This document shows, piece by piece, positions 56,570-64,000 of a stretch of 64,000 nt of DNA. This stretch comes from Cellulomonas fimi (GTDB lineage Bacteria > Actinomycetota > Actinomycetes > Actinomycetales > Cellulomonadaceae), in contig NZ_CP110680.1 of the NCBI RefSeq assembly GCF_028583725.1, positions 4,422,222 through 4,486,221 of the forward strand, in the 5' to 3' direction. A model generated the notes under the pieces. It had not been told where the DNA came from, did not search any database, and saw only the letters and a list, made by a program, of their open reading frames with translations. Numbering within the stretch: position 1 is the first letter of the stretch; every line of letters starts with the position of its first letter. Both the position numbers and the translations under genes were made by a program.

Positions 56570-57123
56570 AAAGCGGTCGGACCGCGGCCAGTGCTAGCCG
56601 TGAGGGCCACCTCCAGGCAACCGGGAAAAGCCCCTCTGCCGTCGGCGACGCCCCACCGTACCGTGAGCCCCGACACGCCTCCGCGCCATACACAGGCGGG
56701 TCGCCAACCGGTCTGCGACATCCCGCGCGACACGCCGACGGCTCGAAACAGCAGGCTCCGTGAGGCCCTCTGCCGGGACGTGAGTGCGCCCTCCACACGT
56801 CGACCGCTCCCGGCAACGACTGGTCCATCCGAGTGCTCGTCGACACCACCGCGGCCAGGCATCCGACGCTGTTACGCCGTGCCCGCGCTGGCTGGGCTGT
56901 CTTGTTCGACGTTGTACCGCCCGGCCGCCTCCCTTTGCGCCCGCCGACCTACCGTCGGCAGGCGCTGCTCCTCGGTAGAGACCGTGAGGAGCCCTCGCCC
57001 GACGTGGACGCCGCTCGCACCAGCAAAGGTGGCGGGTGCGACCTGATCCTCGCGCTCGCCAACAACGCCGCGGCAATCGTCGCGCCGCCAACAACGTCGC
57101 GCCCCACCCGAATGCGGGCCGCT

Positions 57124-57137
57124 GTTCCACGTGAAAC
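57124..57137. other. parS site 4 (one mismatch)
   Basis: GTTCCACGTGAAAC: one base differs from consensus, in the left half. Confidence 0.85.
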
Positions 57138-57507
57138 CCCGTCAATCGGGGTTGCGGTCATCCCCTCCGCCCCGCGGCCGCTCGGGGCTTGCCCGACACC
57201 TCGCGCGCAACCCTTCCGCTGCGACCGCTCCATGAGAGAGCGAGCATGCCCATGCCAGCGTGAGTCACGCAGCCGCGCACCCCGGACTCGCGCTACGTCC
57301 ATGCCACCCCCGCGCTGTCTCGCTGCTACGTCGGCTCGTGTCCGGACACCCTCGCACTGACCGGCACTCCGGCCGACGCTCTGCGCGGATCGACCTCCTG
57401 TCCGTCAACCACGCCCGCGCGCCGGGGTGCGGCGCTTGTCGCGGCACATTCGAGGCCTCTCATGTCGGCGCCTCTTCGGAGGCCGGATGCAGGAAGCTGT
57501 GAGGCGC

Positions 57508-57709
57508 AAGCCGGCAGCCGGAAGCCAGGAGCCGGAAGCCAGGAGCCGGAAGCCGGATGCCAGGAACAGGAGCCGGAAGCCGGAAGCCGGAAGCCAGGAG
57601 CCACGAGCCAGGAGCCACGAGCCACGAGCCACGAGCCACGAGCCACGAGCCACGAGCCACGAGCCACGAGCCACGAGCCAGGAGCCAGGAGCCAGGAGCC
57701 ATCGTTCAT
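57508..57709 (+). repeat. 7-bp satellite array
   Basis: About 200 bases of GAGCCAC, GAGCCAG and GAAGCCG units in head-to-tail order; the middle part has about ten near-identical GAGCCAC units. Confidence 0.95.
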
Positions 57710-57948
57710 CAACTCGGGCACTCTCACGGCCGCGCCTGCTCATGCCGTTGCCCCGAGCCGGCGCGCCACCGACCTCGTCATGCCGATTGCATACCGCACG
57801 CGCGTGCTCGTACGACCCACACGAGTTGGCATCAGAGCTCGGAACGTCGCCCGAGTGACCTGAGGGACACCGTGCGTCCAGGCATCGGGCCGCTGGACGC
57901 GGTGCAGACATGGTCGTCCGCTCCCGGCGCACTCAATGGAGACCGCCC

Positions 57949-57962
57949 GTTTCACGTGAAAC
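57949..57962. other. parS site 5
   Basis: Perfect GTTTCACGTGAAAC, followed by A. Confidence 0.95.
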
Positions 57963-58597
57963 AGCGGACGAAGGTAGCGCCGCCGAGCACGTGAACGCGC
58001 GTCGAGCGCTCGGCGTGCGTCTGGGTGCGGTCGGCACCGCGCTGCCGGCACGAGGTCCCGGGGTGCTCCGCCGTCAGCGATCCCTTAGCACGCCTCGGAC
58101 CTCGCGCTAGTCCACGGAGCGACCCGCCTCGCCCTGCCAACGACGGCCGGCCAGCTCGCGCACGTCCCCACTAGCCGCCCGCAGCACGTTCCCGATCCCC
58201 GACATCTGGGCCGCCCTGCGGGATTAGCAAGCGGGGGGCAACAGCCCTCGACGGGCTAGACGGAACGGCGGCCCCCACTCCAACCGACGCGCGCGTACCC
58301 GCACACAGGAGACGGGGCTGCGGCACCGCCTCCCTCCAGGGTGCGGACCCGTCGACGGCTCGACAGGTGCTGGCACCCGCATCCCGGGCCGAGAGCTCGA
58401 CGCGGAGCGACCGAGACAAGGCGCTCGGGCGTGAGCGACTCGATCAAGCCCCGCGAGGCGATGGTCGCCTCGAACCGGACCACCGGTGGTGATGAGCGCG
58501 GCATTCGCTACGGAGTAGCGAAAGGCGCGTCGACCACCACGCCGCACCCGACTGGTCCCGCGCCTGGACACGCACGGCCCCGCCAGGGCCCACTGGC

Positions 58598-58611
58598 GTT
58601 TCACGTGAAAC
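58598..58611. other. parS site 6
   Basis: Perfect GTTTCACGTGAAAC core; flanking GC/GC extends the palindrome. Confidence 0.95.
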
Positions 58612-58906
58612 GCGCCGAGCGCGGTCGCTGATGTTCGCCTCCCCCGAGCCGATGGGCTCCCATCGGGTCGATGCGCAAGAGGCGGGCGCGGCTCCCACTG
58701 CTTTCGATCAGGGCGCCCCGACTACTCAGGAGGTTCGCCTCCTCCTCTCGGCGTCATACACCCTGACTTGGACGTGCGGCCCGCCCAGTTCCACGACACG
58801 GCATGGTGCTCGGCGGCACAGCCCACGAAGGCGTCTGGGAATCCGCGACCGCGGCACGTTGGGTCGAAGACGGGACGCGCATCTGGCCGACCGTGCGAGA
58901 GCGGGT

Positions 58907-58920
58907 GTTTCACGTGAAAC
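58907..58920. other. parS site 7
   Basis: Perfect core preceded by T, as in the 16-bp consensus. Confidence 0.95.
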
Positions 58921-59445
58921 CGAGGCGCACCGCAGGCCTGGCGGCATGCGGTGCCGGCGGCAATGTCGAGGTGTTCGCCCAGGGCCGCGGCCGATCAACG
59001 CGTCGAGCGTTGACGAGTCAGCCTCGTCAGCGTCCACGCCGGCCGCGCGAGCCAGCCATCGACCACACCGCAACCCGCTCATGGGGCGCGGCCGTCCACG
59101 TCTGCTCGCGCGTGGGTGAGGTCGGGGGCCTCCCAGGCCAGCACGCCGTCCCCCGCAGGTGGGCAGTCCGTGGGTTCTGCGCAACCAGGCCGACGCCCGG
59201 CGAGTGGTCGCCCGACCTGCTCGGTCAGCGCGACCACCTCACCGTCGGCGGAGGCCGAATCACGTTGCCCGACGCGACCGCGCACCCGTGGGTGCGCCGG
59301 TCGCGCGACGGGACGTCGCGCACAGGGATCCGGGGACCGGTCCGGCAAGGTTCTGCTTGCGAGGGCGGCTGGCGCGTAGCCCACACCTGTGCGCGTCTCG
59401 GGGGACCTGCGAGCATTGCGAGCTGGGCACAGTTGTGCGCGCGGT

Positions 59446-59765
59446 GCTGAGATCCGCAAACGCCGGCCCTCACCGAGGTCCGGAACCGTGTGCCAGGCGC
59501 CCTGAGTTCGACGACGCCGAGCCCACATTGCCTAGGTCCGGACCATGTCGGTGGTGCCGAGGTGCGCAGCCGAGCCGTCGCACTGAAGTCCGCAACCGCG
59601 AGGCCGCATCTCTCGGTCCGGAACCGCGAGTCTCTAGGGCCGAGATCCGCAGCCGACGCGTGATGCTGAGGTCCGGAATCGCGAGTGCGAGTTGCTCGCT
59701 CCGGAAGGGCGAGTCTGTAGCTTCGAGGTCCTGAGGCGTGATGCTGGGGTCTGAAACCACGAGGG
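59446..59765 (+). repeat. Degenerate tandem array, about 12 copies, 26-29-bp spacing
   Basis: Cores related to TCCGGAACCGCGAG start at 59453, 59479, 59508, 59537, 59563, 59589, 59617, 59646, 59672, 59700, 59729 and 59750. Spacing is 26-29 bases except for the last pair (21). The copies are too diverged and the spacing is not a multiple of three, so it is neither CRISPR nor coding. Confidence 0.8.
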
Positions 59766-60063
59766 CTGCACGCCGACGACGGCTAGGCATGCTTGGCCGC
59801 GATAGACGTGCGCCGTCGGCCCATCCGCCGAAACGCGACAATGTGCCGAGATTGGCACGCGCGTACGCGTATCGCGCTCACGCTCGGGCACGTTGTACAA
59901 CGGCTTCCAGAGAACTGAGACCAGGCCTCTGGCTTGTAGCGCGAACCGCTCATCAGACGGCTAACGGGGCGCGAACTGCTGCCATCCGGCGCCCGACTCA
60001 GAGCCACCTCGTCATCGCCTGGCGTTCCTGATCGGGAAAGGCCCTCGACGGATCCGGTCCGGT

Positions 60064-60077
60064 GTTCCACGTGAAAC
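60064..60077. other. parS site 8 (one mismatch)
   Basis: GTTCCACGTGAAAC followed by A; same variant as site 4. Confidence 0.85.
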
Positions 60078-60246
60078 AGAAGCGTGCACGCCGACAGGAC
60101 CGCCCTGACTTCTGGCTCGACGGTCGGTTCGGCTCGCCTGCACAGCGATTCCGTGCAGCGTTCCCATCTGACTCCCGCGAGTTCGCGACGCAGCATGCTC
60201 CGCGGTCGGTGCTCGTGCCGGTGCTCGTGCTCGTGCTCGGCGCTTG

Positions 60247-60294
60247 CCTCTTGGCCTCTTGGCCTCTTGGCCTCTTGGCCTCTTGGCCTCTTGG
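60247..60294 (+). repeat. 8-bp satellite, six perfect copies
   Basis: Six consecutive CCTCTTGG units, directly preceded by a run of GTGCTC-type hexamers (about 60208-60240). Confidence 0.95.
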
Positions 60295-60583
60295 CGCTTG
60301 ATGCTCGGATCTCGAATCTCGGCGGTGGGCACGATTCACTCAGCGTTCTCTCGCCGAATGAATGGCGGGGACGCCGACGTCGTCTCACGGGACCGGTACC
60401 CATCTCCGACCAGGTGGAGATGGACGCCGCGTGAGGGCGGCTCGTGGGCTCGCGACGGCCGCGCCCCGCATGTGCGACAGTGCGCTCCGACCGCGCGGCC
60501 GACTCCCGGTCGACCGCCAGCGCAACGGCGGACCGCGGACGGCGGAGGCGGACGGCGGACGGGGACGGGGACGGCGGACCACT

Positions 60584-60597
60584 GTTTCACGTGAAAC
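60584..60597. other. parS site 9
   Basis: Perfect GTTTCACGTGAAAC with T before and A after, the full 16-bp consensus. Confidence 0.97.
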
Positions 60598-60763
60598 ACG
60601 CACCGACGGGCCACTCGATCACGCGCTGTCAACTACCACTTCGCCGCGCATCGACGAGTCGCCTGCAGGCGTCCGGCGTCGAAGCCGGGGAGGGATTGTC
60701 CGCCGGCCGACGGCCAGACGACGCTCGCGCGCAGAAGCGCTGAGACGGCAGAGCCGACAAAGA

Positions 60764-60804
60764 CGACGAGGGCGGGACGACCGATCGTCGTCCCGCCCTC
60801 GTCG
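60764..60804 (-). terminator. Terminator after jag
   Basis: Perfect 18-bp stem with a 5-base loop, 15 bases past the jag stop; it separates the rpmH-jag operon from the parS region. Confidence 0.85.
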
Positions 60805-60818
60805 AACACTCCCCCGGG

Positions 60819-61331
60819 TCAGGCCGGGCGGATCACCACGTGGCGATCGGGCTCGACGCCCTCGGAGTCGCTGGACAGGCCCGCGGCGGCGACAGCGTCG
60901 TGCACGACCTTCCGCTCGAACGGATTCATCGCGGTGAGGGACACCGGCGCCCCGGACTTCTGGACGCGCGCGATGGCCTCCTCCGCGACGCTCACGAGCT
61001 CGGCACGACGCGCCGCGCGATACCCCGCCACGTCGAGCATGAGCCGGCTGCGCTCACCGGTCCGCGTCTGCACGGCGAGGCGCGTGAGCTCCTGCAGCGC
61101 GTCGAGCACCTCACCGTCGCGGCCGGCGAGACGACGCAGCGAACGGTCCTCGGGGTCTTCGGAGACGATCTCGACGGCCGCCCGGCCGTGGTCGATGTCG
61201 ATGTCGATATCGCCGTCGAGGTCGGCGATGTCGAGCAGCTCCTCGAGGTAGTCCGCGGCGATCTCGCCCTCTTCCTCGAGGCGCTTGGTGCTGGTGGACT
61301 CGACCGCTTCGTCGGGCGAGCTCGGGCTCAT
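60819..61331 (-). CDS. jag: Jag/KhpB-type RNA-binding protein (KH-R3H)
   Basis: 170 residues. An acidic N-terminus precedes the KH domain (about 30-100: YLEELLDIADLDGDIDIDI, LAGRDGEVLDALQELTRLAV). The R3H domain (about 105-168) has LDVAGYRAARRAELVSVAEE and MNPFERKVVHDAV. It binds RNA and is linked to cell-wall synthesis and YidC in many bacteria. Last gene of the rpmH-rnpA-yidD-yidC-jag run. Confidence 0.95.
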   Translation of the reverse strand: MSPSSPDEAVESTSTKRLEEEGEIAADYLEELLDIADLDGDIDIDIDHGRAAVEIVSEDPEDRSLRRLAGRDGEVLDALQELTRLAVQTRTGERSRLMLDVAGYRAARRAELVSVAEEAIARVQKSGAPVSLTAMNPFERKVVHDAVAAAGLSSDSEGVEPDRHVVIRPA

Positions 61332-61382
61332 GAGGTCTCTCCGATCGTCGACTGGGATGTCGGCTGGTGGTGGGGACGGGCT

Positions 61383-62660
61383 CTACGACCGCGCAGGGCC
61401 GTCGGGACCGGCTCCGTCGCCACCCGCACCGCCCTTCGCGTCGCGAGAGGACTGCTGTCGGGGCGTGCCGCCGCCTGCGGCCTTCGTGCCACCGGACGCG
61501 GCCGGGCCGGTCTTGCCGGCACCCGGCTTCGAACCGCCGGACTTGGCCGGGCCACCCTTCGGCGCGCCCCCCTTCGGCGCCGTGCCCTTGGGCTTGCTGC
61601 CCGCACCCGTCGTCGCCGCTCGCGAGGTGCTGGCGGTACCTGCGGGCGGCGCGTCGTCGTCGGCCGTGGTGGCGTCCGGGCCTTCGACGCGCGGGGACGC
61701 ACCGGCGACACCCTTGGCCCGGTCCTTGCGCTTCGGCTGCTGGCGCTGCCCGCGCGGCTTCTCCTCGATCACGGCTGTGGCGGTGGTCGGCTCCTCCAGC
61801 GTGATGCCTCGCGACGCAGCCCGGCGGGCCTTGCGCTCCTTCATGAGGCGCTCCGCCTCGGAGCCGGGGGCGGGCATCCGGCGGATCGTGTAGAACTGCT
61901 GGCCCATCGACCACAGGTTGGTGGTGGTCCAGTAGATGAGGACACCGATCGGGAAGTTCACACCGGAGAACGCGAAGATGAGCGGCAGGACGTACAGCAG
62001 GACCTTCTGCTGCTGCGCCATGGGCCCCTGGAGGGCGGCCGGCGGCATGTTCTTCATGGTCAGCTGGCGCTGCGTGAGGAACGTCGTCGCGGACATCGCG
62101 ATGATGAGGACGACGGTGACGACCCGGATGTGCCAGTTGTCGCCGGCGGTCATGAACGTGCCGGACAGCGGCGCGCCGAAGATGGTCGCCGCCTCGGCCT
62201 GGGCGGCGAGCTCCGGCGTCATGGGCCCGATCGGGTCGTAGGTGCCGGCGGCGATGCGCGGCAGCTCGATCAGCACGCGGAAGAGGGCGAAGAAGATCGG
62301 CGACTGGAGCAGGATCGGCAGGCAGGACGCGAACGGGTTCGTGCCGTGCTTGCGGTAGAGCTCCATGGTCTCGCGGCTCATCGCCTCACGGGACGCGGGG
62401 TCGGTCTTCCCCTTGTACTTCTTCTGGATGGCCTGCATCTCGGGCGCGAGCAGCTGCATGCCGCGTGACGCCTTGATCTGCTTGAAGAACAGCGGGATCA
62501 GCAGGATCCGGATCACGATCACGAGACCGACGATCGACAGTCCCCAGGCAGCGCCGCTCTCGGGGTTCAGCCCGAGGGTCGTGAACAGGGCGTGGAACTG
62601 GACCATGATCCAGGCCACGACGGTCATGATCGGACTGAGCAGTCCGTCGAACCACGACAT
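61383..62660 (-). CDS. yidC: Membrane protein insertase YidC
   Basis: 425 residues with five membrane segments. The conserved core has LLIPLFFKQIKASRGMQLL (hydrophilic-groove Arg in VIRILLIPL), MQAIQKKYKGK and LPILLQSPIFFALFRVL. The C-terminal 130 residues are basic and low-complexity (Lys/Gly/Pro/Ala), which would bind ribosomes. It inserts membrane proteins alone or with SecYEG. Confidence 0.97.
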   Translation of the reverse strand: MSWFDGLLSPIMTVVAWIMVQFHALFTTLGLNPESGAAWGLSIVGLVIVIRILLIPLFFKQIKASRGMQLLAPEMQAIQKKYKGKTDPASREAMSRETMELYRKHGTNPFASCLPILLQSPIFFALFRVLIELPRIAAGTYDPIGPMTPELAAQAEAATIFGAPLSGTFMTAGDNWHIRVVTVVLIIAMSATTFLTQRQLTMKNMPPAALQGPMAQQQKVLLYVLPLIFAFSGVNFPIGVLIYWTTTNLWSMGQQFYTIRRMPAPGSEAERLMKERKARRAASRGITLEEPTTATAVIEEKPRGQRQQPKRKDRAKGVAGASPRVEGPDATTADDDAPPAGTASTSRAATTGAGSKPKGTAPKGGAPKGGPAKSGGSKPGAGKTGPAASGGTKAAGGGTPRQQSSRDAKGGAGGDGAGPDGPARS

Positions 62661-62681
62661 CCGGGGGCTCCTCGGAGGGGA

Positions 62682-62996
62682 TCAGTGCGTGGACGGAGCC
62701 ACGTCAGGGTGACGGTGAAGACGGTGGTGGTGGTGCGGGGGCCGCGCCGGTGGAACGTCGTCGACGCCGCCGGGGTTCCAGGGGTGGCACCGCAGCAGGC
62801 GCCGGACGGCGAGCCACGAGCCGCGCAGCAGCCCGTGACGGGTCACCGCGATGACGGCGTACTGCGAGCAGGACGGGTAGAAGCGGCAGGTGGGCGGCGT
62901 CATCGGCGAGATGAAGCGCTGGTACCCCCGCAGGAGGAGCAGCACGAGCTGAGCCGGGAGGCGCACGGCACCGCGGACCACTGATCGCCAGGTCAT
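62682..62996 (-). CDS. yidD: Membrane protein insertion efficiency factor YidD
   Basis: 104 residues from ATG 62996. Family motifs: [33 protein letters not shown] and [13 protein letters not shown]. The His-rich tail (HHHHRLHRH) is an addition. It starts 7 bases after the rnpA stop. Confidence 0.95.
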   Translation of the reverse strand: MTWRSVVRGAVRLPAQLVLLLLRGYQRFISPMTPPTCRFYPSCSQYAVIAVTRHGLLRGSWLAVRRLLRCHPWNPGGVDDVPPARPPHHHHRLHRHPDVAPSTH

Positions 62997-63003
62997 GGGA
63001 CGA

Positions 63004-63372
63004 CTACGCCTGCGTCGAGCGGCGGGACGTCCGCCGCAGGGCGGTCGCGAACGCCGAGTCGAGGTCGACACCCAGGCGCGCGTACTCGGCGGTGGCCGCC
63101 GGGGGCAGCGCCCGCACCACGACGCCCGCGTCTGCCGGCCAGGTGTCGAGCCGGGCGCGCACGAGCTCGCGCAGCCGACGCTTGACGAGGTTGCGGCGCA
63201 CCGCGGTGCCCACGGCCTTGGACACGACAAGACCGACCACGGGACCGGAGGGTCCGAGGTCGGTCTTGGTCGTCAGGTGCACCACGAGGGTGTCCCGGCC
63301 GCTGCGCGCACCACGGCGCACCGCCTGCTCGAAGTCGGCAGCGCGGCGCATCCGGTGCGCGGCGGGCAGCAC
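63004..63372 (-). CDS. rnpA: Ribonuclease P protein component
   Basis: 122 residues from GTG. The RNR motif, [19 protein letters not shown], and the start [15 protein letters not shown] are typical. It assists the RNase P RNA in tRNA 5' maturation. It lies 11 bases downstream of rpmH. Confidence 0.97.
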   Translation of the reverse strand: MLPAAHRMRRAADFEQAVRRGARSGRDTLVVHLTTKTDLGPSGPVVGLVVSKAVGTAVRRNLVKRRLRELVRARLDTWPADAGVVVRALPPAATAEYARLGVDLDSAFATALRRTSRRSTQA

Positions 63373-63383
63373 CGGCGCTGGCG

Positions 63384-63521
63384 TCAGGCCGAGAGCTCCG
63401 CGCGACCCTTGCGGCGACGGGCCGCGAGGATCGCGCGACCCGCGCGGGTGCGCATGCGCAGACGGAAGCCATGCGTCTTGGCGCGGCGCCGGTTGTTCGG
63501 CTGGAACGTGCGCTTGCTCAC
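63384..63521 (-). CDS. rpmH: 50S ribosomal protein L34
   Basis: 45 residues from GTG 63521 ([30 protein letters not shown]), the standard length. The open frame upstream of that start has no L34 similarity. It marks the oriC-proximal end of the operon. Confidence 0.98.
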   Translation of the reverse strand: MSKRTFQPNNRRRAKTHGFRLRMRTRAGRAILAARRRKGRAELSA

Positions 63522-64000
63522 GAGAGTCTCCACTACATCCGGGTTGGGCCCCGCGCGTGAGCGCAGGACCTGGGTCTGTCTGCCGAGCTCGACTGCTCCA
63601 AGGACACGCACGCGGCGTGTGGCGTCAGGGCGCGCCAGCAGGAGCCATCAGGAAGGCTGGACAACGGTACGCCGCCCCGTCGCGGCCGGTCAAATGGGCG
63701 TGAGCGCCACGTCTGCCGGTCGGAACCCTACCCGGACGCCTGGTGAGGTCACCCGGCAGGACGCCTCCCCCGGCGCGTCGCCGCGGGCTAGCATCGTTCG
63801 TCGTCGCCGTGCCTGTGGACGTCGTGGACCGTCCCATGTGGAGAGGTCCGCCTCGACACGTCACGGCCGGCGCACCACGGCCCGGCGTCGTGCCGTCACG
63901 AAGTCCGCCGGGCGACCGCGCACAGGTGTGGACAACTATGTGGACAACGGGGGCCGTGCGAGACTCGACCACTCCACGATCGATCAGCTGAGGTAGGACG
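63522..64000. other. rpmH upstream region and start of oriC
   Basis: No gene. It carries the rpmH promoter region and then DnaA boxes: perfect TGTGGACAA at 63927-63935 and 63939-63947, and a weaker TGTGGACGT at 63814-63822. By gene order dnaA should lie just beyond the right edge. Confidence 0.85.

Larger units (their letters stand above)
56570..60763. other. ~4.2-kb ORF-poor interval between rsmG and jag (expanded centromere-like region)
   Basis: No convincing gene. All open frames here are short or overlapping, have Arg/Pro/Ser-rich random-looking translations, lack ribosome sites, and do not resemble known families. In most actinobacteria rsmG and jag are nearly adjacent. The interval contains parS sites 4-9, a 7-bp satellite (57508-57709), a 26-29-bp degenerate array (59446-59765) and an 8-bp satellite (60247-60294), and it is slightly less GC-rich than its neighbours. 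Confidence 0.75.

Noticed and set aside
56594..57145. A 183-codon minus-strand ORF upstream of rsmG
   Set aside because: Arg-rich random translation, no ribosome site, crosses a parS site.
57326..57932. Overlapping ORFs over the 7-bp satellite (e.g. SWLVARG repeats)
   Set aside because: All frames are open only because a 7-bp repeat lacks stops; no ribosome site, no conserved start.
59446..59765. CRISPR or coding repeat
   Set aside because: No constant repeat plus variable spacer; periodicity of 26-29 bases breaks any reading frame.

Overview
The window is high-GC actinobacterial chromosome. The gene order rpmH-rnpA-yidD-yidC-jag-rsmG-parA-parB, with DnaA boxes at the extreme right end, places it immediately beside oriC. 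GTG starts, ATGA/GTGA overlaps and gene content fit a Micrococcales/Cellulomonas-like organism; the genus is inference, not read from a marker gene.

Left accessory region (1-14.8 kb). On the minus strand is a condensin-like, Wadjet/Mks-type operon: a kleisin-like protein, two small winged-helix proteins, and an SMC-like ATPase cut by the window edge. All are joined by 4-bp ATGA overlaps. A tRNA 3'-end-like fragment and an AlbA_2/Schlafen-type gene follow. Next comes a two-gene minus-strand module, an Eco57I-type adenine methylase and a PLD-nuclease/SNF2 helicase fusion, flanked by two copies of an AT-rich ~34-bp sequence. Beside it is a frameshifted remnant of a TIGR02679/JetD-like gene from a second condensin-type system.

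Core region (14.9-30.5 kb). It holds dnaB carrying two inteins, a MATE transporter, an AraC regulator with a divergent TIGR03086-like gene, a ClgR/PopR-like regulator facing a clpP pair with a shared operator motif, the rpsF-ssb-rpsR-rplI cluster, a bifunctional penicillin-binding protein, and a padR-ino1 operon with a perfect dyad upstream.

Middle (30.5-49.6 kb). Two tandem, paralogous SigE-family sigma factor/membrane-protein pairs, a phosphate transporter, an MFS transporter coupled to a LOV-GAF-PP2C phosphatase, the CCA-adding enzyme, and a conserved envelope/redox string: NUDIX, DUF6049, MurJ, pseudokinase, TrxB, TrxA.

Right end (49.8-64 kb). Aminotransferase, Ddl-like ATP-grasp, parB, parA and rsmG lead into a ~4.2-kb ORF-poor interval and then jag, yidC, yidD, rnpA, rpmH and the first DnaA boxes of oriC. 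Nine parS sites (GTTTCACGTGAAAC, two with one mismatch) lie between 55.1 and 60.6 kb, two of them inside the parA coding sequence. The ORF-poor interval also has a 7-bp satellite, an 8-bp satellite and a 12-copy degenerate array with 26-29-bp spacing. This looks like an expanded centromere and is the most unusual feature of the window.
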